Positions 1-10,330 of a stretch of 64,000 nucleotides of DNA are shown piece by piece (position 1 is the first letter of the stretch; every line of letters begins with the position of its first letter). A program made the translations under genes and the position numbers. The stretch is taken from contig NC_134167.1 of assembly GCF_033958435.1 (NCBI RefSeq), forward strand, positions 4,918,001-4,982,000, in the 5' to 3' direction. The notes under the pieces were generated by a model that was given only the letters and a program-made list of their open reading frames with translations, was not told the DNA's origin and made no database searches. The stretch is from Carettochelys insculpta. Lineage: Eukaryota > Chordata > Testudines > Carettochelyidae.

Positions 1-355
1 ATGAGAGTGGCTCAGAGCTGCAGTTTAGCTGTCAAAATATTCCTCCAGAAAGAAGGGGGAAAAGATGTCCATGGATGTTCCTAGTGTTTTGAGAAATAAA
101 GAAATGAATAGAAGAGAGATTTATCTTTCGCCACAGGAAGCAGGAATTCCTGCTGTCCACCTCATAGGGACTTTCTGGACTATGGCGCCATTTAACTTTA
201 TGTGAGCTCAACTGGGGCTTGTTGTACTGCTTTCCCCAATTTGTGGGCTCGCATTTGTCTTCGGGTGCTCATGTCTGCATGGTGAAAGGGAGAAGAACTC
301 CCTAAAACAGCTTTGTCATGCCACCAACTGTCTCTGAAGTTCCAGTTGCCTAATG

Positions 356-524
356 AGAACAACAAGAAGTCTTGTGGCACCTTATAGACTTTCGTGGATG
401 CACCAGACGAAGCGGGTCTTTGCCCACGAAAGCTTATGCTCCAAAATATCTGTTAGACTATAAGGTGGCACAAGACTTCTTGTTGTTCTTGAAGCTACAG
501 CCTAACACAGCTACCTCTCTGATA
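356..524 (+). mobile_element. Fold-back Penelope-tail insertion with 13-bp TSD
   Basis: A 169-bp insertion flanked by perfect direct repeats CAGTTGCCTAATG at 343-355 and 525-537. Its arms at 356-390 and 455-489 are inverted repeats of each other with 33 of 35 positions matching. The right part carries the tail motif GAAAGCTTATGCTCC, also seen after the Penelope frame at 30.6-31.1 kb in the form GAAAGCTCATGCTCA. It is read as two opposed copies of one retroelement tail inserted in a single event. It lies in the GFRA2 intron. Confidence 0.8.
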
Positions 525-537
525 CAGTTGCCTAATG

Positions 538-2466
538 TTAATCATTTCCTATTGGCAACCAGAATGTGGAATATTGGGATCAGACTACTGCTTCCTGGGA
601 CCATGGCTTCATCGGTAGGGGCCAGTAGAAACAATTGATAAGCTCTTCTGGTGGGTCATACCTTTAGATCAAGGTCTCAGAGGGGGACTGGGTTTCAGGA
701 ATCTAAAGGGGTTCAGGCTCTTACACAGCTTACCCTGTTTTACCCCTGCACTGCTTCAGATGAAGAATGCTCTGTTGGGTAACATCTGTGTAATAAAGGA
801 ATCCTCCTGAGGTTTACATATCCCTGAGGGGAGCCTGGAGAGGGGGCTTCCTTTGGCTTCACTCCCTGATTAGTTACCCTGGTTTGCTGCCAAGAGATAC
901 TTGCTGTGTTTGAGACCTCCAGCCTTCCTTCTGTCCATCTGCAGGGATTGTCCCTTCCTTGCTGTAGCTGGGTATAGAGAAAATATGAAGGCCTAGATTC
1001 CCCATTCTCTTGCTACTTGCTGTGCTGTTCATACCATGCCAAAGTAACTGGTCCCAGCTGGGACCAGCATGGGGGCCATCTATCCAGTCACCAGTTAAAA
1101 TTGTGCTCAATTTATATTTTCAGTTTACACTTTAGTACTGCCCGAGTTGACAGCTCTGGAGTGCGGGGGCAGGGAGGACCCATTATCTATATCCGCACAA
1201 CAGATTCAACATGACAAGCCTCCTTCATGCTGTGCCCTTGCAAATGCCTTCAGTCTCTGTGGAGGAGTCTCCATTAGGGAGCAGAGGGTTCACCTTCCAC
1301 GTGCAGAGTCCTTGGCCTCCCAGCAAAGCCCGCTAATGACTACAGAGATTTTTGCAATGCAGATACCTGTCTGTTGGCATCAGGATGGTGTCCCACCAGA
1401 TGCACACTGCTGCACAACTGTCAGATGAGGGCAATGTTGCACCTAGGCTGGGGCTGAATTTGAGCTACAGGTGAATGTTTCGGCAGCCCCATAACACTCA
1501 CACTCCTGCATGCAAATTTCTCATCGGAATGGAGGACTTACCAGACCAGAGCAGGGCTCCATCTCTAGCCCATTATCCTGTCCCTGATAGAGGTCTGTTC
1601 CTTCTGCTTCCACAAAGGTGCAAAGAACCCTGCAGTGATGGACTAACTTTCCCCCAGGGAAAATTCTCCGAGCTCCCCAATCACTGATGAATTACCTAAA
1701 GGTGTTTTAGAAAAATGCAGAATCTCTTCCTCACCCAGTGGACTGACTCGTGCATATTGGTGGTTGGATCTGCCACTTCTTTGTAATGCTAAGAGGGAAT
1801 AAAGAGAACAAAAGGAAGAGGTGAAAGGGCAGAATAACGGACCTCTGTGTTTCCCTTCATCCTGATTCATTCCTTTGTGCTAGAGAGGTGACTGCACTAG
1901 TCAGAAAGTTGATGATGATAAAAGACCTCGAAGCTTCAGCAGAAACCAGATCAGCATTCAAAGAAAGTTTAAAGAAATCTTTCAGCTCAGTGGCTACCTT
2001 GCTCAAGGCTAACCACACTCTTAACACAATAATAAGTCAATTCTCACTGAATAATTAAATAGAGAACCTTCATAAGTATTGACTTAATGTGACAGCCAGT
2101 CTATACTGACTCAGGGTTTGCTTATGTAAACACAATCTCTTGTTCAGCTTAGTTAGCAGTTCAATGAAATAGAACATTCCTTCAATTAAAATCAAATGAT
2201 GTGTGCATTTAATTCTTTCCTTCTCTTACTGGGTAATAATAGGTTTTGAACATAGCCGAGTGGATAAAAAATCTTTCAAGTGCACTTATCCATGATGAAT
2301 CAAAATGGAATGTCCTAAAATATATGGGTGACTTTATTTCCTAATTCAAAGAAGTGGATTTATCTTTGCAGTTGGCCATTGTCTATCTAATCTAATTTCT
2401 TTCTTTCGTTCACTCTTTCTTTTTCTCTCTTACTTTCTCCCAAACTCTTAGTATTCTTAATAATAA
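538..2466. other. Intronic sequence, no recognised feature
   Basis: No exon, structured repeat or open frame with a recognisable product is seen, apart from a 20-bp palindrome and a short pyrimidine-rich TTTCT run near 2395-2440. It may contain repeats too old to recognise by eye. Confidence 0.5.
1048..1067. repeat. Perfect 20-bp palindrome
   Basis: CTGGTCCCAGCTGGGACCAG equals its own reverse complement, centred on CAGCTG, an E-box core. No family is assigned and chance is possible. Confidence 0.6.
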
Positions 2467-2477
2467 CTTTCATTAAA

Positions 2478-2675
2478 AACAACAAGAAGTCTTGTGTCCC
2501 TTAAAGGTTAACACATTTATTTGGGCGTACTTCTTTGTGGGGAAAAATCCACTTTGTCACGTGCATGGGATTTTCCCTGTGAAAGCTTATGCCCACATAA
2601 ATCTGCTAGTCTTTAAGGGGCCATGGGATTTCTTGTTGCTTTTGTATCTACAGACCAAAAAGGCTACCCTGTGAA
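2478..2675 (+). mobile_element. Fold-back Penelope-tail insertion
   Basis: It has the same organisation as the insertion at 356-524. A left arm starting AACAACAAGAAGTCTTGTG is answered by an inverted right arm ending near 2640, about 60 bp each with divergence, followed by the terminal piece near 2650-2672. Candidate duplications CTTTCATTAAA (2467-2477) and CTTGCATTAAG (2676-2686) match at 9 of 11 positions. It is more decayed than the first copy, so probably older. Confidence 0.7.
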
Positions 2676-3273
2676 CTTGCATTAAGTTTATTGTAAAATA
2701 CACTGCTGTTTAGTACCTCTAGGTTTATTTGCTTTTACTGGATATAGGTTTATTTTTTTCCTTCTTCTCTCCCACTTTCCTTTTATTCTTCGGCTTCCAT
2801 TAGGACGGGAACGTTTTTATGAAGTGGCAGATGCGTGTGTACATTTGGTACAGATTCCAGCATTTTGAGCATGACTAACATTCCTCTAAGTCACGCCTTA
2901 TTGATTGGCTTTAGTTCCAGATTTCTGGTGATCACTCTTTATAGGCTAAGTGAAATTTCCCAATCACGTTTTTTCCAGAGACATATTGACTAGCTTTTGT
3001 AGAAGAAGCATGTATAAATGCTCCTCTGGTGAATTTTTCCTGATCTCCTTCTCTTTTCCTTGGGACTCCTTTAGCTAGCCAAACAATTTCCAAACTCTTC
3101 AGAAGGCTCTAGGTGACAGGCGTGTTCTGTCCTACAGACAACCTCCCAACGTTATGAGGTTTCTCACCAACAATCACAGTCTATACCACAGGAACACCAG
3201 TCCTGGAACTTTTCCTTGCAACAAAACCTGTTGCCAGCTTTGTCCACATATCTGTTCTGCAGATACCATCACT

Positions 3274-5825
3274 AAGAACATAAGAACATAAGAACATAAG
3301 AATGGCCATACTGGGTCAGACCAAAGGTCCATCAAGCCCAGCATCCCATCTGCCGACGGTGGCCAATGCCAGGCGCCCCAGAGAAGGAGAACAGAAGACA
3401 AGTGATTTATCTCCTGCCATCCATCTCCTGCCCTTGTTATGAAGGCTAGGGCACCATACTTTATCCCTGGCTAATAGCCATTTATGGACCTGACCTGCAA
3501 AAATTTATCAAGCTCTTTTTTAAACCCTAATAGAGTCCTGGCCTTCACAGCCGCCTCGGGCAAGGAGTTCCACAGGTTGACTGTGCGCTGTGTGAAGAAA
3601 AATTTCCTTTTATTAGTTTTGAACCCACTACCCATCAATTTCATTTGGTGTCCCCTAGTTCTTGTATTATGGGAAAAGGTAAATAATTTTTCTATATTCA
3701 CTTTCTCCACACCATTCATGATTTTATATACCTCTATCATATCGCCCCTCAATCGCCTCTTTTCCAAACTGAAAAGTCCCAGTCTCTCTAGCCTCTCCCC
3801 ATATGGGACCCTTTCCAAGCCCCTAATCATCTTAGTCGCCCTTTTCTGAACCTTTTCTAATGCCAATATATCTTTTTTGAGGTGAGGAGACCACATCTGC
3901 ACGCAGTACTCGAGATGTGGGCGTACCATAGTTTTATATAGGGGAAGTATGATATCTTTTGTCTTATTATCGATCCCTCTTTTAATAATTCCTAACATCC
4001 TATTTGCCTTACTAACTGCCGCTGCACACTGCGTGGATGTCTTCAGAGAACTATCCACTATAACTCCAAGATCCCTTTCCTGATCTGTCGTAGCTAAATT
4101 TGACCCCATCATGTAGTACGTGTAATTTGGGTTATTTTTTCCAACATGCATTACCTTACACTTACCCACATTAAATTTCATTTGCCATTTTGCTGCCCAA
4201 TCACTCAGTTTGCTGAGATCTTTTTGTAGTTCTTCACAATCCCTTTTGGTTTTGACTGTCCTGAACAACTTGGTGTCATCTGCAAACTTTGCCACCTCAC
4301 TGCTTACCTCATTTTCCAGATCATTGATGAACAAGTTGAACAGGATCGGTCCCAGGACTGAGCCCTGGGGAACACCACTAGTTACCCCCCTCCATTGTGA
4401 AAATTTACCATTTATTCCCACCCTTTGTTTTCTGTCTTTTAACCAATTCCCGATCCATGAAAGGACCTTTCCTCCTATCCCATGACCACCTAATTTACAT
4501 AAAAGCCTTTGGTGTGGGACCGTGTCAAAGGCTTTCTGGAAATCTAGGTATATTATGTCCACTGGGTGCCCCTTGTCCGCATGTTTATTAACCCCTTCAA
4601 AGAATTCTAATAGATTAGACAGACACGACTTCCCTCTGCAGAAACCATGCTGACTTTTGCCCAACAATTCGTGCTCTTCTATGTGCCTTGCAATTTTACT
4701 CTTTACTAGTGTTTCTACTAATTTGCCTGGTACTGATGTTAAACTTATCGGTCTATAATTGCCAGGATCTCCTCTAGAGCCTTTTTTAAATATTGGTGTT
4801 ATATTGGCCGTCTTCCAGTCATTTGGTACCAAAGTGGATTTAAAGGATAGGTTACAAACCACTGTTAATAACTCCGCAATTTCACATTTGAGTTCTTTCA
4901 GAACCCTTGGGTGAATGCCATCTGGTCCTGGAGACTTGTTACTATTCAGCTTATCAATTAATTCCAAAACCTCCTCTAATGTCACTTCAATCTGAGTGAG
5001 TTCCTCAGATTTGTCGCCTAAAAAGGCTGGCTCAGATTTAGGAACCTCTGTAACATCTTCAGCCGTGAAGACTGAAGCAAAGAAATCATTTAATCGCTCC
5101 GCAATGGCACTGTCTTCCTTGATCGCTCCTTTTATATCTTTATCATCCAAGGGCCCCACTGCTTTTTTAGCAGGCTTCCTGCTTCTAATGTATTTAAAAA
5201 ACATTTTACTATTGTTTTTTGAATTTTTGGCTAGCTGTTCCTCAAACTCTTTTTTGGCTTTTCTTACTACATTATGACAGTTAATTTGGGAGTGTTTATG
5301 TTCCTTTCTATTTTCCTCACTAGGATTTGACTTCCACTTTTTAAAAGCTGCCCTTTTCTCTCTCACTGCCTTTTTAACATGGCTGTTTAGCCATGGTGGT
5401 TCTTTGTTAGGTCTCTTACTGTGTTTTTTTATTTGGGGTATACATTTAAGTTGGGCCTCTAGTATGGTGTCTTTAAACAGTTTCCATGCAGCTTCCAGGG
5501 ATTTTAGTTTAATTACTCTACCTTTTAGTTTCTGTTTAACTAGCTTCCTCATTTTAGTGTAATTCCCCTTTTTGAAATTAAATGCCAGAGTGTTTGACCG
5601 CTGCGGTGTTCTTCCCAACACAGGAATATTAAAAGTTATTATATTGTGGTCACTATTTCCAAGCGGTCCAGTAACAGTTACCTCTTGGACCAGATCCTGC
5701 GTTCCAGTCAAGACTAGATCGAGAATCGACTCTCCCCTTGTGGGTTCCTGTACTAGCTGCTCCAAGAAGCAGTCATTTAAGGCATCAAGAAATTTAATCT
5801 CTGAATCCCGTCCTGGACCTAACCA
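3274..5825 (-). mobile_element. CR1 LINE, antisense, 5'-truncated, young
   Basis: The element is antisense to GFRA2 and interrupts the Penelope-like element. Its 3' end is at the left, made of AAGAACAT repeats (3274-3300) followed by about 170 bp of 3' UTR. Its 5' truncation point is near 5825, inside the C-terminal part of the endonuclease domain. The reading frame is uninterrupted from the truncation to its TAG at 3471-3473. No target-site duplication is evident around the CR1 itself. Confidence 0.93.
3471..5765 (-). CDS. CR1 ORF2 remnant: endonuclease C-terminus plus reverse transcriptase
   Basis: This 764-residue open frame is the C-terminal part of a CR1 retrotransposon polyprotein, which copies element RNA into DNA at a nicked target. 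An SDH motif at residues 38-40 marks the end of the APE-type endonuclease. The reverse transcriptase follows: [15 protein letters not shown] near 315-329, YRPISLTS near 337, LDFQKAFD at 407-414 with the first catalytic aspartate, [11 protein letters not shown] near 463, and FADD at 494-497 with the paired aspartates. The listed start is a TTG, not a true start; the frame stays open about 20 codons further to the 5' truncation. Most of the endonuclease and all of ORF1 are missing, so it cannot move alone. The lack of stops over 760 codons indicates a recent insertion. Confidence 0.92.
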   Translation of the reverse strand: MEQLVQEPTRGESILDLVLTGTQDLVQEVTVTGPLGNSDHNIITFNIPVLGRTPQRSNTLAFNFKKGNYTKMRKLVKQKLKGRVIKLKSLEAAWKLFKDTILEAQLKCIPQIKKHSKRPNKEPPWLNSHVKKAVREKRAAFKKWKSNPSEENRKEHKHSQINCHNVVRKAKKEFEEQLAKNSKNNSKMFFKYIRSRKPAKKAVGPLDDKDIKGAIKEDSAIAERLNDFFASVFTAEDVTEVPKSEPAFLGDKSEELTQIEVTLEEVLELIDKLNSNKSPGPDGIHPRVLKELKCEIAELLTVVCNLSFKSTLVPNDWKTANITPIFKKGSRGDPGNYRPISLTSVPGKLVETLVKSKIARHIEEHELLGKSQHGFCRGKSCLSNLLEFFEGVNKHADKGHPVDIIYLDFQKAFDTVPHQRLLCKLGGHGIGGKVLSWIGNWLKDRKQRVGINGKFSQWRGVTSGVPQGSVLGPILFNLFINDLENEVSSEVAKFADDTKLFRTVKTKRDCEELQKDLSKLSDWAAKWQMKFNVGKCKVMHVGKNNPNYTYYMMGSNLATTDQERDLGVIVDSSLKTSTQCAAAVSKANRMLGIIKRGIDNKTKDIILPLYKTMVRPHLEYCVQMWSPHLKKDILALEKVQKRATKMIRGLERVPYGERLERLGLFSLEKRRLRGDMIEVYKIMNGVEKVNIEKLFTFSHNTRTRGHQMKLMGSGFKTNKRKFFFTQRTVNLWNSLPEAAVKARTLLGFKKELDKFLQVRSINGY

Positions 5826-5830
5826 GGTTA

Positions 5831-6199
5831 TTCACAGAATTATGGGCACATTCTCGTGTTCCCCAACTTACATCATATATGCCATTGTGCCAGCAATGCC
5901 CATATGCTTTGTATATTGGACAGACTTCAATTTCTCTTAGACAAAGAATTTATGGCCACAAAACAGATATAAAAACACTCCTGATCCGCAAACCTGTTAG
6001 CCGGCATCTTAATGGAATGGGCCACTCTGTTAATGACCTGAAGGTTTGCTTCTTACTGAAGAGGAATTTTCACAACAGATTGGAAAGAGAGGCTGCTGAA
6101 CTCTGTTTTACATTCAAATTTGACACATTAACATGTGGTTTGCAGTGGGATGGGAATTTTTTAGGTCATTATAGGGGCTCTTTTACATACTTGGCTTAG
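5831..6199 (+). pseudogene. Penelope-like GIY-YIG endonuclease fragment
   Basis: The frame encodes the C-terminal endonuclease of a Penelope-like element. Counting from the ATG at 5879, a CQQC pair (residues 4-7) precedes LYIGQT (11-16), the YIG half of the GIY-YIG signature. Arg21 and His27 lie in the following helix. A basic and acidic stretch (RLEREAAEL, 67-75) supplies candidate metal-binding glutamates. The frame ends at a TAG before a non-coding tail. The reading frame of the cysteine cluster continues in another frame just upstream (a GTFSC string near 5846-5860), suggesting a small indel near 5870. It is not functional: the reverse transcriptase is absent and CR1 interrupts the gene. 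Confidence 0.85.
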
Positions 6200-6924
6200 T
6201 CTAATTCTTGACTTCCCCCCAACCTTATGCCCCTTTACTCTCTGATTTGCTCACCTTGATCATATTTTTCTGATTTGTCAACCTTGATTACTATTTTTGT
6301 TCTCTGTGCCTTAAATATTGTGTCTGTTCTGGTGTGGCTCTGATCTGAAGACGTAGGCCTGTCCCACAAAAGCTCATCACCTAATAAATTATTTTGTTAG
6401 TCTTTAAAGTGCTATTTTAAAGTGGACTGCTTTTTTGTTTTCAAACTCTTCAGTGTTTGAGATGAGTACAACATTAGCCACTTCTGAGCTTGCACGATTA
6501 AATGTATAAAGAGTCAGTATCCTCATTGGTCATAAGGTTTGCTAGGGGTTCTCTGATGGAGCTGCATCAGCTGTCTGGTAGCTTCTATTTTCAGTGAAAA
6601 GCACAAATTTCATTTTTGTGTAAATTACCTATAGCACCCTGCATGGATACAATATTGATATCTATATCTGCAAAACTGATCCATGGGTATCTGCATTCAC
6701 AGCATGGATATAGAGTGCATGTCTGCACACTTGCAGTGTTCTAGATGCAGTATTTGTAGCTGCATCTGCAAAAATGAGCCATAAGCTAGCCCCATTCATG
6801 GATGAGAATACCCATGGCTATAAAGCGGATAGCCATGGATTTGAAGGGGTCTGGTTATCTATCTGCTCTGTTCCTATCTATCTAGAGACTTTCACACTAG
6901 TGGTATCTGAGGCCCTTGCATTCT

Positions 6925-7075
6925 TTATCTTCAACTCGTCTCTGTGAGGCAGGCCAGTGCTGTTATCCCTGTTTTGCAGATGGGAAACTGGGGCATAGAG
7001 GGGCTGGATGACTCACCCCTGGCTATACCAGTTGACTGTGGCAAAGCAGGGAATTGAAGCCAGGCTTGGACCCTA
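6925..7075 (-). repeat. MIR-like CORE-SINE remnant
   Basis: The reverse strand reads like the central and 3' part of MIR. On + it appears as TTTTGCAGATGGGAAACTG, then GGGGCATAGAGGGG and a degenerate form of the 'cleared from previous column' segment ending in AGGGAATTGAAGCCAGG. It is ancient and diverged. Confidence 0.65.
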
Positions 7076-7439
7076 CCCATTATGTTGTCATTCCTTTGAC
7101 TCCCCGCTTATGCTCTGAGTGCACATCATGGTGAACCCAGGGTGCATGCTGAGCTGCAAGCATGAAGGGCATGTGTCCTGGAGGACTTTGGAAAAGGGTG
7201 AGCAGGGCTAATGGAGGAGCAGGCAGGGTGAGCCTCAGGGAAGGGGATTTCAGTGGTGATTTGGGGAGGCTGTGCTGAAGGAATAGGCTTGTAAACGAAA
7301 GGACCTATTGCTGCACGGGGAAAAGTATTGAGACTGCATCTGAAGGTTTCGCCGGCATGGGTCACAGGGCCCCGGGCTCAGAGGGAGCAATGTCTGAGGA
7401 ACCCGATTAGTGGTGCTTCCTGCGCTCCTGGCCTTCCAT

Positions 7440-8280
7440 TCAGTCCTGCTCTTCTCTCTTCAGATCCCTTCTGATGATGGAGAACCCTAACCTCCTAAAA
7501 GCAATTTATTCCAGTGCTTAGCCACCCTGGCAGTAGGATGTTTTTCCTAATGTGCAGCCTAACCTGCCCCCGTTGCGTCTTGTCCTGTCATCAGAGAGTA
7601 AGCTGAATAGTTTTACTCCTTCCTCCTGGTCACACCCTTTAGGTACTTGAAAGCTGGTATCCTGTCCCCTCTGCCTTTTTTCTTTTCCAAACTAAACACA
7701 TCCAATTCTTTCAGTCTTCCCTCACAGCTCATGTTTTAAAGACTTCTAATTGTTTCTTAGAGAGGTAGCGGTGTTAGTCTGTATCTCTGAGAACAACAAG
7801 AAGTCCTGTGTCACCTTATGGACTAACAGATATTTTGGAGCATAAGAACTTCTTTTTAATCATTTCTGTTGCTCTTCTCTGGACCTTCTCCAATTTGTTC
7901 ACAGCTTTCTGGAAATGGGGTGCCCAGAACTTGACACAATACTACATCTGAGGCCTAATCAGCGCACAGTAGAGCAGTAGAATTACGTCTTGTGTCTGGC
8001 TTACACCACTCCTGTTAATGTATCTTAGTATGTTTGTTTGTTTTTTGTAAGTGTCAGACTGTTGACTTGCACTTAGCTATTGGTCCACAATGATCCTTAG
8101 ATCCCTTCCTGCTGTATTCCTTCCTGGGCAGTCACTTCCTATTTTGTATGCATGCTAATTATTGCTCTTTCCTTAAGTTGAGTACTTTGCATTTGTCCTT
8201 ACCGAATTTTGTCCTGTTTACCTCTGGTCATTTCTCCAGCTTGTTCTTAAGCTCTTTGTGAGCAAAGACTTGTTTGTGTG
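7440..8280 (-). mobile_element. Old CR1 LINE fragment, antisense
   Basis: Degenerate antisense CR1 3' region, with recognisable segments equivalent to those at 3540-4250: TTTTTCCTAATGTGCAGCC, then CTTGTCCTGTCATCAGAGAG, and further on the segments around 'tctctggaccttctccaattt' and 'gcatttgtccttac'. No frame remains. It is interrupted by a Penelope-tail insertion at 7759-7846, which is therefore younger. Confidence 0.7.
7759..7846 (-). mobile_element. Penelope-tail fragment inside old CR1
   Basis: It reads AGAGGTAGCGGTGTTAGTCT, then AACAACAAGAAGTCCTGTGT and TTTTGGAGCATAAG, the antisense of the tail seen at 356-524 and 24190-24352. It is a single-sided copy with no opposed arm. Confidence 0.75.
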
Positions 8281-8784
8281 AGGTGTGCTCCTGGGATGCT
8301 CTGAAAGAACCAGCCCTCCCCCTAACCAAGCAAAGGCAGAGCATTGCAGATTGCACTGCAGTGGCTGAGCTGAGTGTGGAAGTTCTCAGTCAGGAATGGG
8401 GTTATTGCTCAATTTAGTGCCTTCACCCCGGTGGGTAGCTGGAAATCTTCGGGGTTGCCTGCCTCAGGCTGCACCAGTGAAAGTTCTGTTGTGCCCCAGT
8501 GACTCAAGCAGGCTGTGTGCTGCAGAGGGAGGGGCCCCGCAGAGCCGGTGTGCGGACGCCTCTGTCTATTAAAGCCATTTGGCCTCAGTGCTTGTAAATT
8601 GCCTGCAAAAATGCATCAGGTGCAATTTCCACGTCGCAGCTGTTTTCTGCCTGAAATGCTCAAGTGTGTGACATTGTTCATTTAGCTGGGGCAGCAGATT
8701 CCTCCACTCATGACTGGTGTGGGGGCCAGACCCCGCCAGGTACACAGTACAGAGTACAGTTAGCGCCAGTTAAACGCTCTGTTC

Positions 8785-8960
8785 TCATAGTCATGGAGTG
8801 TAAGGCCTGAAGGGACAAACAAATCATCCAGTCTGCCTCCCATCGCTCACAAAGCCCTACGCCGCCCCCGTGCTAAACCCAGCAAGGGAAATGAGACCCA
8901 AGTGTTACCACCCTCTGGTTCCTTGCTGGCTGCAATATACTCTGGCAGAGACTGTTAATG
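8785..8960 (-). mobile_element. CR1 3'-end remnant, antisense
   Basis: CTCATAGTCATGGAGTGTAA then GGCCTGAAGGGACAA and ATCCAGTCTGCCTCCC resemble the reversed CR1 3' end (tail, then the 'gaccatctagtccaacc' block). The downstream limit is uncertain. Confidence 0.55.
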
Positions 8961-9074
8961 CTGGAGTGCGGGTGTCTTGCTGGCACTGACAAGTGACATC
9001 TGAAATGCTTACATGAGAACAGGGATTGTTGTACAGTGGTAACCAGGCACTCACCGGCATTAGCAGTGTTTCCC

Positions 9075-9300
9075 AATGGTTAGGGCCCTTGACTGGTATT
9101 CAGGGGATGTGCGTATTCTTCCTGGCTCTTCCGCTGATGACTTCTGGCAAGTGGATTCCCTTCCCTGGGCCTTTGCTTCCTCCCACCATTGCTTGTCGGT
9201 CTCCTCTGTTTAGGCTGTAAGAAGTTCATAGCAAGGCGTCTCCCTCAGTAAGGACTGTACGGCACTTAGCACAGTGGGGCTATGATACCACCTGTGGCCA
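9075..9300 (+). repeat. MIR-like CORE-SINE
   Basis: It reads in MIR order: a tRNA-related head (GGTTAGGGCCCTTGACTGGT), the segment 'cttcctggctcttccgctgatgac', a 'ccctgggcctttgcttcctcc' equivalent of the CORE, and a 3' part (GTACGGCACTTAGCACAGTG). Degenerate but nearly full length. Confidence 0.65.
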
Positions 9301-9469
9301 AATCATAGGTTTGCCGCATGCTGACCTATTAAAAACCAGAACTGAAATGTGACATTGTTCAGGGGTGGGAGCATTGTGGAACTGGGTTCTCATAGAGTCT
9401 CATAGGTATGTGAGTGGAGTCAGTGGGATTTAGGTGCTGAAGTACCCTTGAGGCTCTGGGCCTAAGTCT

Positions 9470-9560
9470 CTTGGGTCTCAGTTTCCCACCTGTGCAATGG
9501 GGATAGTGGTACTGTGCCCTGTCTCAAGGGACATTGTGAGGATAAATACAAGGTTGTGAA
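9470..9560 (+). repeat. MIR-like CORE-SINE fragment
   Basis: CTCAGTTTCCCACCTGTGCA then ATGGGGATAGTGGTACTGTG and GACATTGTGAGGATAAATAC match the MIR core and 3' half. Confidence 0.7.
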
Positions 9561-10079
9561 GGGCCTCTGTGGCAATTAGGAGCAGGGTGGACAATGGAAA
9601 CAAGGATATGGGAGTAGAAATTGCTGTAGTCACGATGGAAGCCAGACTCAACCAACACAAGGCTTGTCTGCTCTGGCAAGTTTCTAATTGCACTGTAACT
9701 TTCTTGCCCAGAGGATCTGAAAAAACACCATTCCCCCCAAGCCTAGCAAGTTACAGCACTGTAAAGTGCCAGTGTAACCAGGCTCCGAGCACTGTTAGCT
9801 CCTCCCTTGTGGAGGTGGTCTGCCTAGACTGTGCCATGACCACACTGCCGTGGCAGCGCTTTAAACTGGGAAGTTTAAATGGCTTAGTGGGACTGAATGG
9901 AGCAGGGACGAGGGGGTAGGAGATGATCTTCAGCCAGGAATATTAAAGGCCTGGTCTCATGAAATTACAAGCCCAAGAGTGAGGGTTGTTAATGAAGCCA
10001 CAAGCTTGGGGATTGCACTCTGTGACTGGAGAACTGCAAACCAAGCACCTGTGCTTAAAAAAGAGCAAAAGCATGAACT

Positions 10080-10330
10080 GGGAAGTGAGAGACCTGTTGG
10101 TTTGACCTCAGTTGTGTGCTAACTCCTAGAACAAATTTGCAGGAGAGTGATTGTAGACATAGCGGCAAATGGTAATTGAGATAAAGTACCTCATGGTTTT
10201 GCTAAAGGTAGATCATGCCAAACCAACCCAATCTCGGTCTTTGAGAGGGCAATTGATTTTCTATGCAAAGGAAATGCAGGAGATAGAATCTACCTGGCTT
10301 TCAGTAATACATTAAAGAACACCAAGGCAT
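10080..10330 (+). mobile_element. CR1 LINE fragment, sense, old
   Basis: Degenerate reverse transcriptase region in sense orientation. TCATGCCAAACCAACCCAAT corresponds to the CR1 KSCQTN motif, and 'ggagatagaatctacctggctttcag' corresponds to the VDIIYLDF region that holds the first catalytic aspartate. Several frameshifts; non-coding. Confidence 0.7.

Larger units (their letters stand above)
3103..6441 (+). mobile_element. Penelope-like element (PLE), 5'-truncated, split by CR1
   Basis: Flanking 16-mers TTTCCAAACTCTTCAG (3087-3102) and TTTTCAAACTCTTCAG (6438-6453) match at 15 of 16 positions and mark one target-site duplication. The left piece (3103-3273) translates on + into the region preceding the endonuclease: a PPNVMRFLTNN string, then a cysteine cluster (CNKTCCQLCPH). 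The right piece (about 5826-6441) carries the GIY-YIG endonuclease frame, an untranslated tail with TGTTAGTCTTTAAAGTGC, and a T-rich end. The CR1 at 3274-5825 lies between the two halves. The reverse transcriptase part of the PLE is absent, so this copy was 5'-truncated on insertion. PLEs are non-LTR retroelements whose GIY-YIG nuclease cuts target DNA. Confidence 0.85.

Noticed and set aside
3274..3300. AAGAACAT tandem units as a short CRISPR-like or microsatellite array
   Set aside because: They are the 3' tail of the adjoining antisense CR1.
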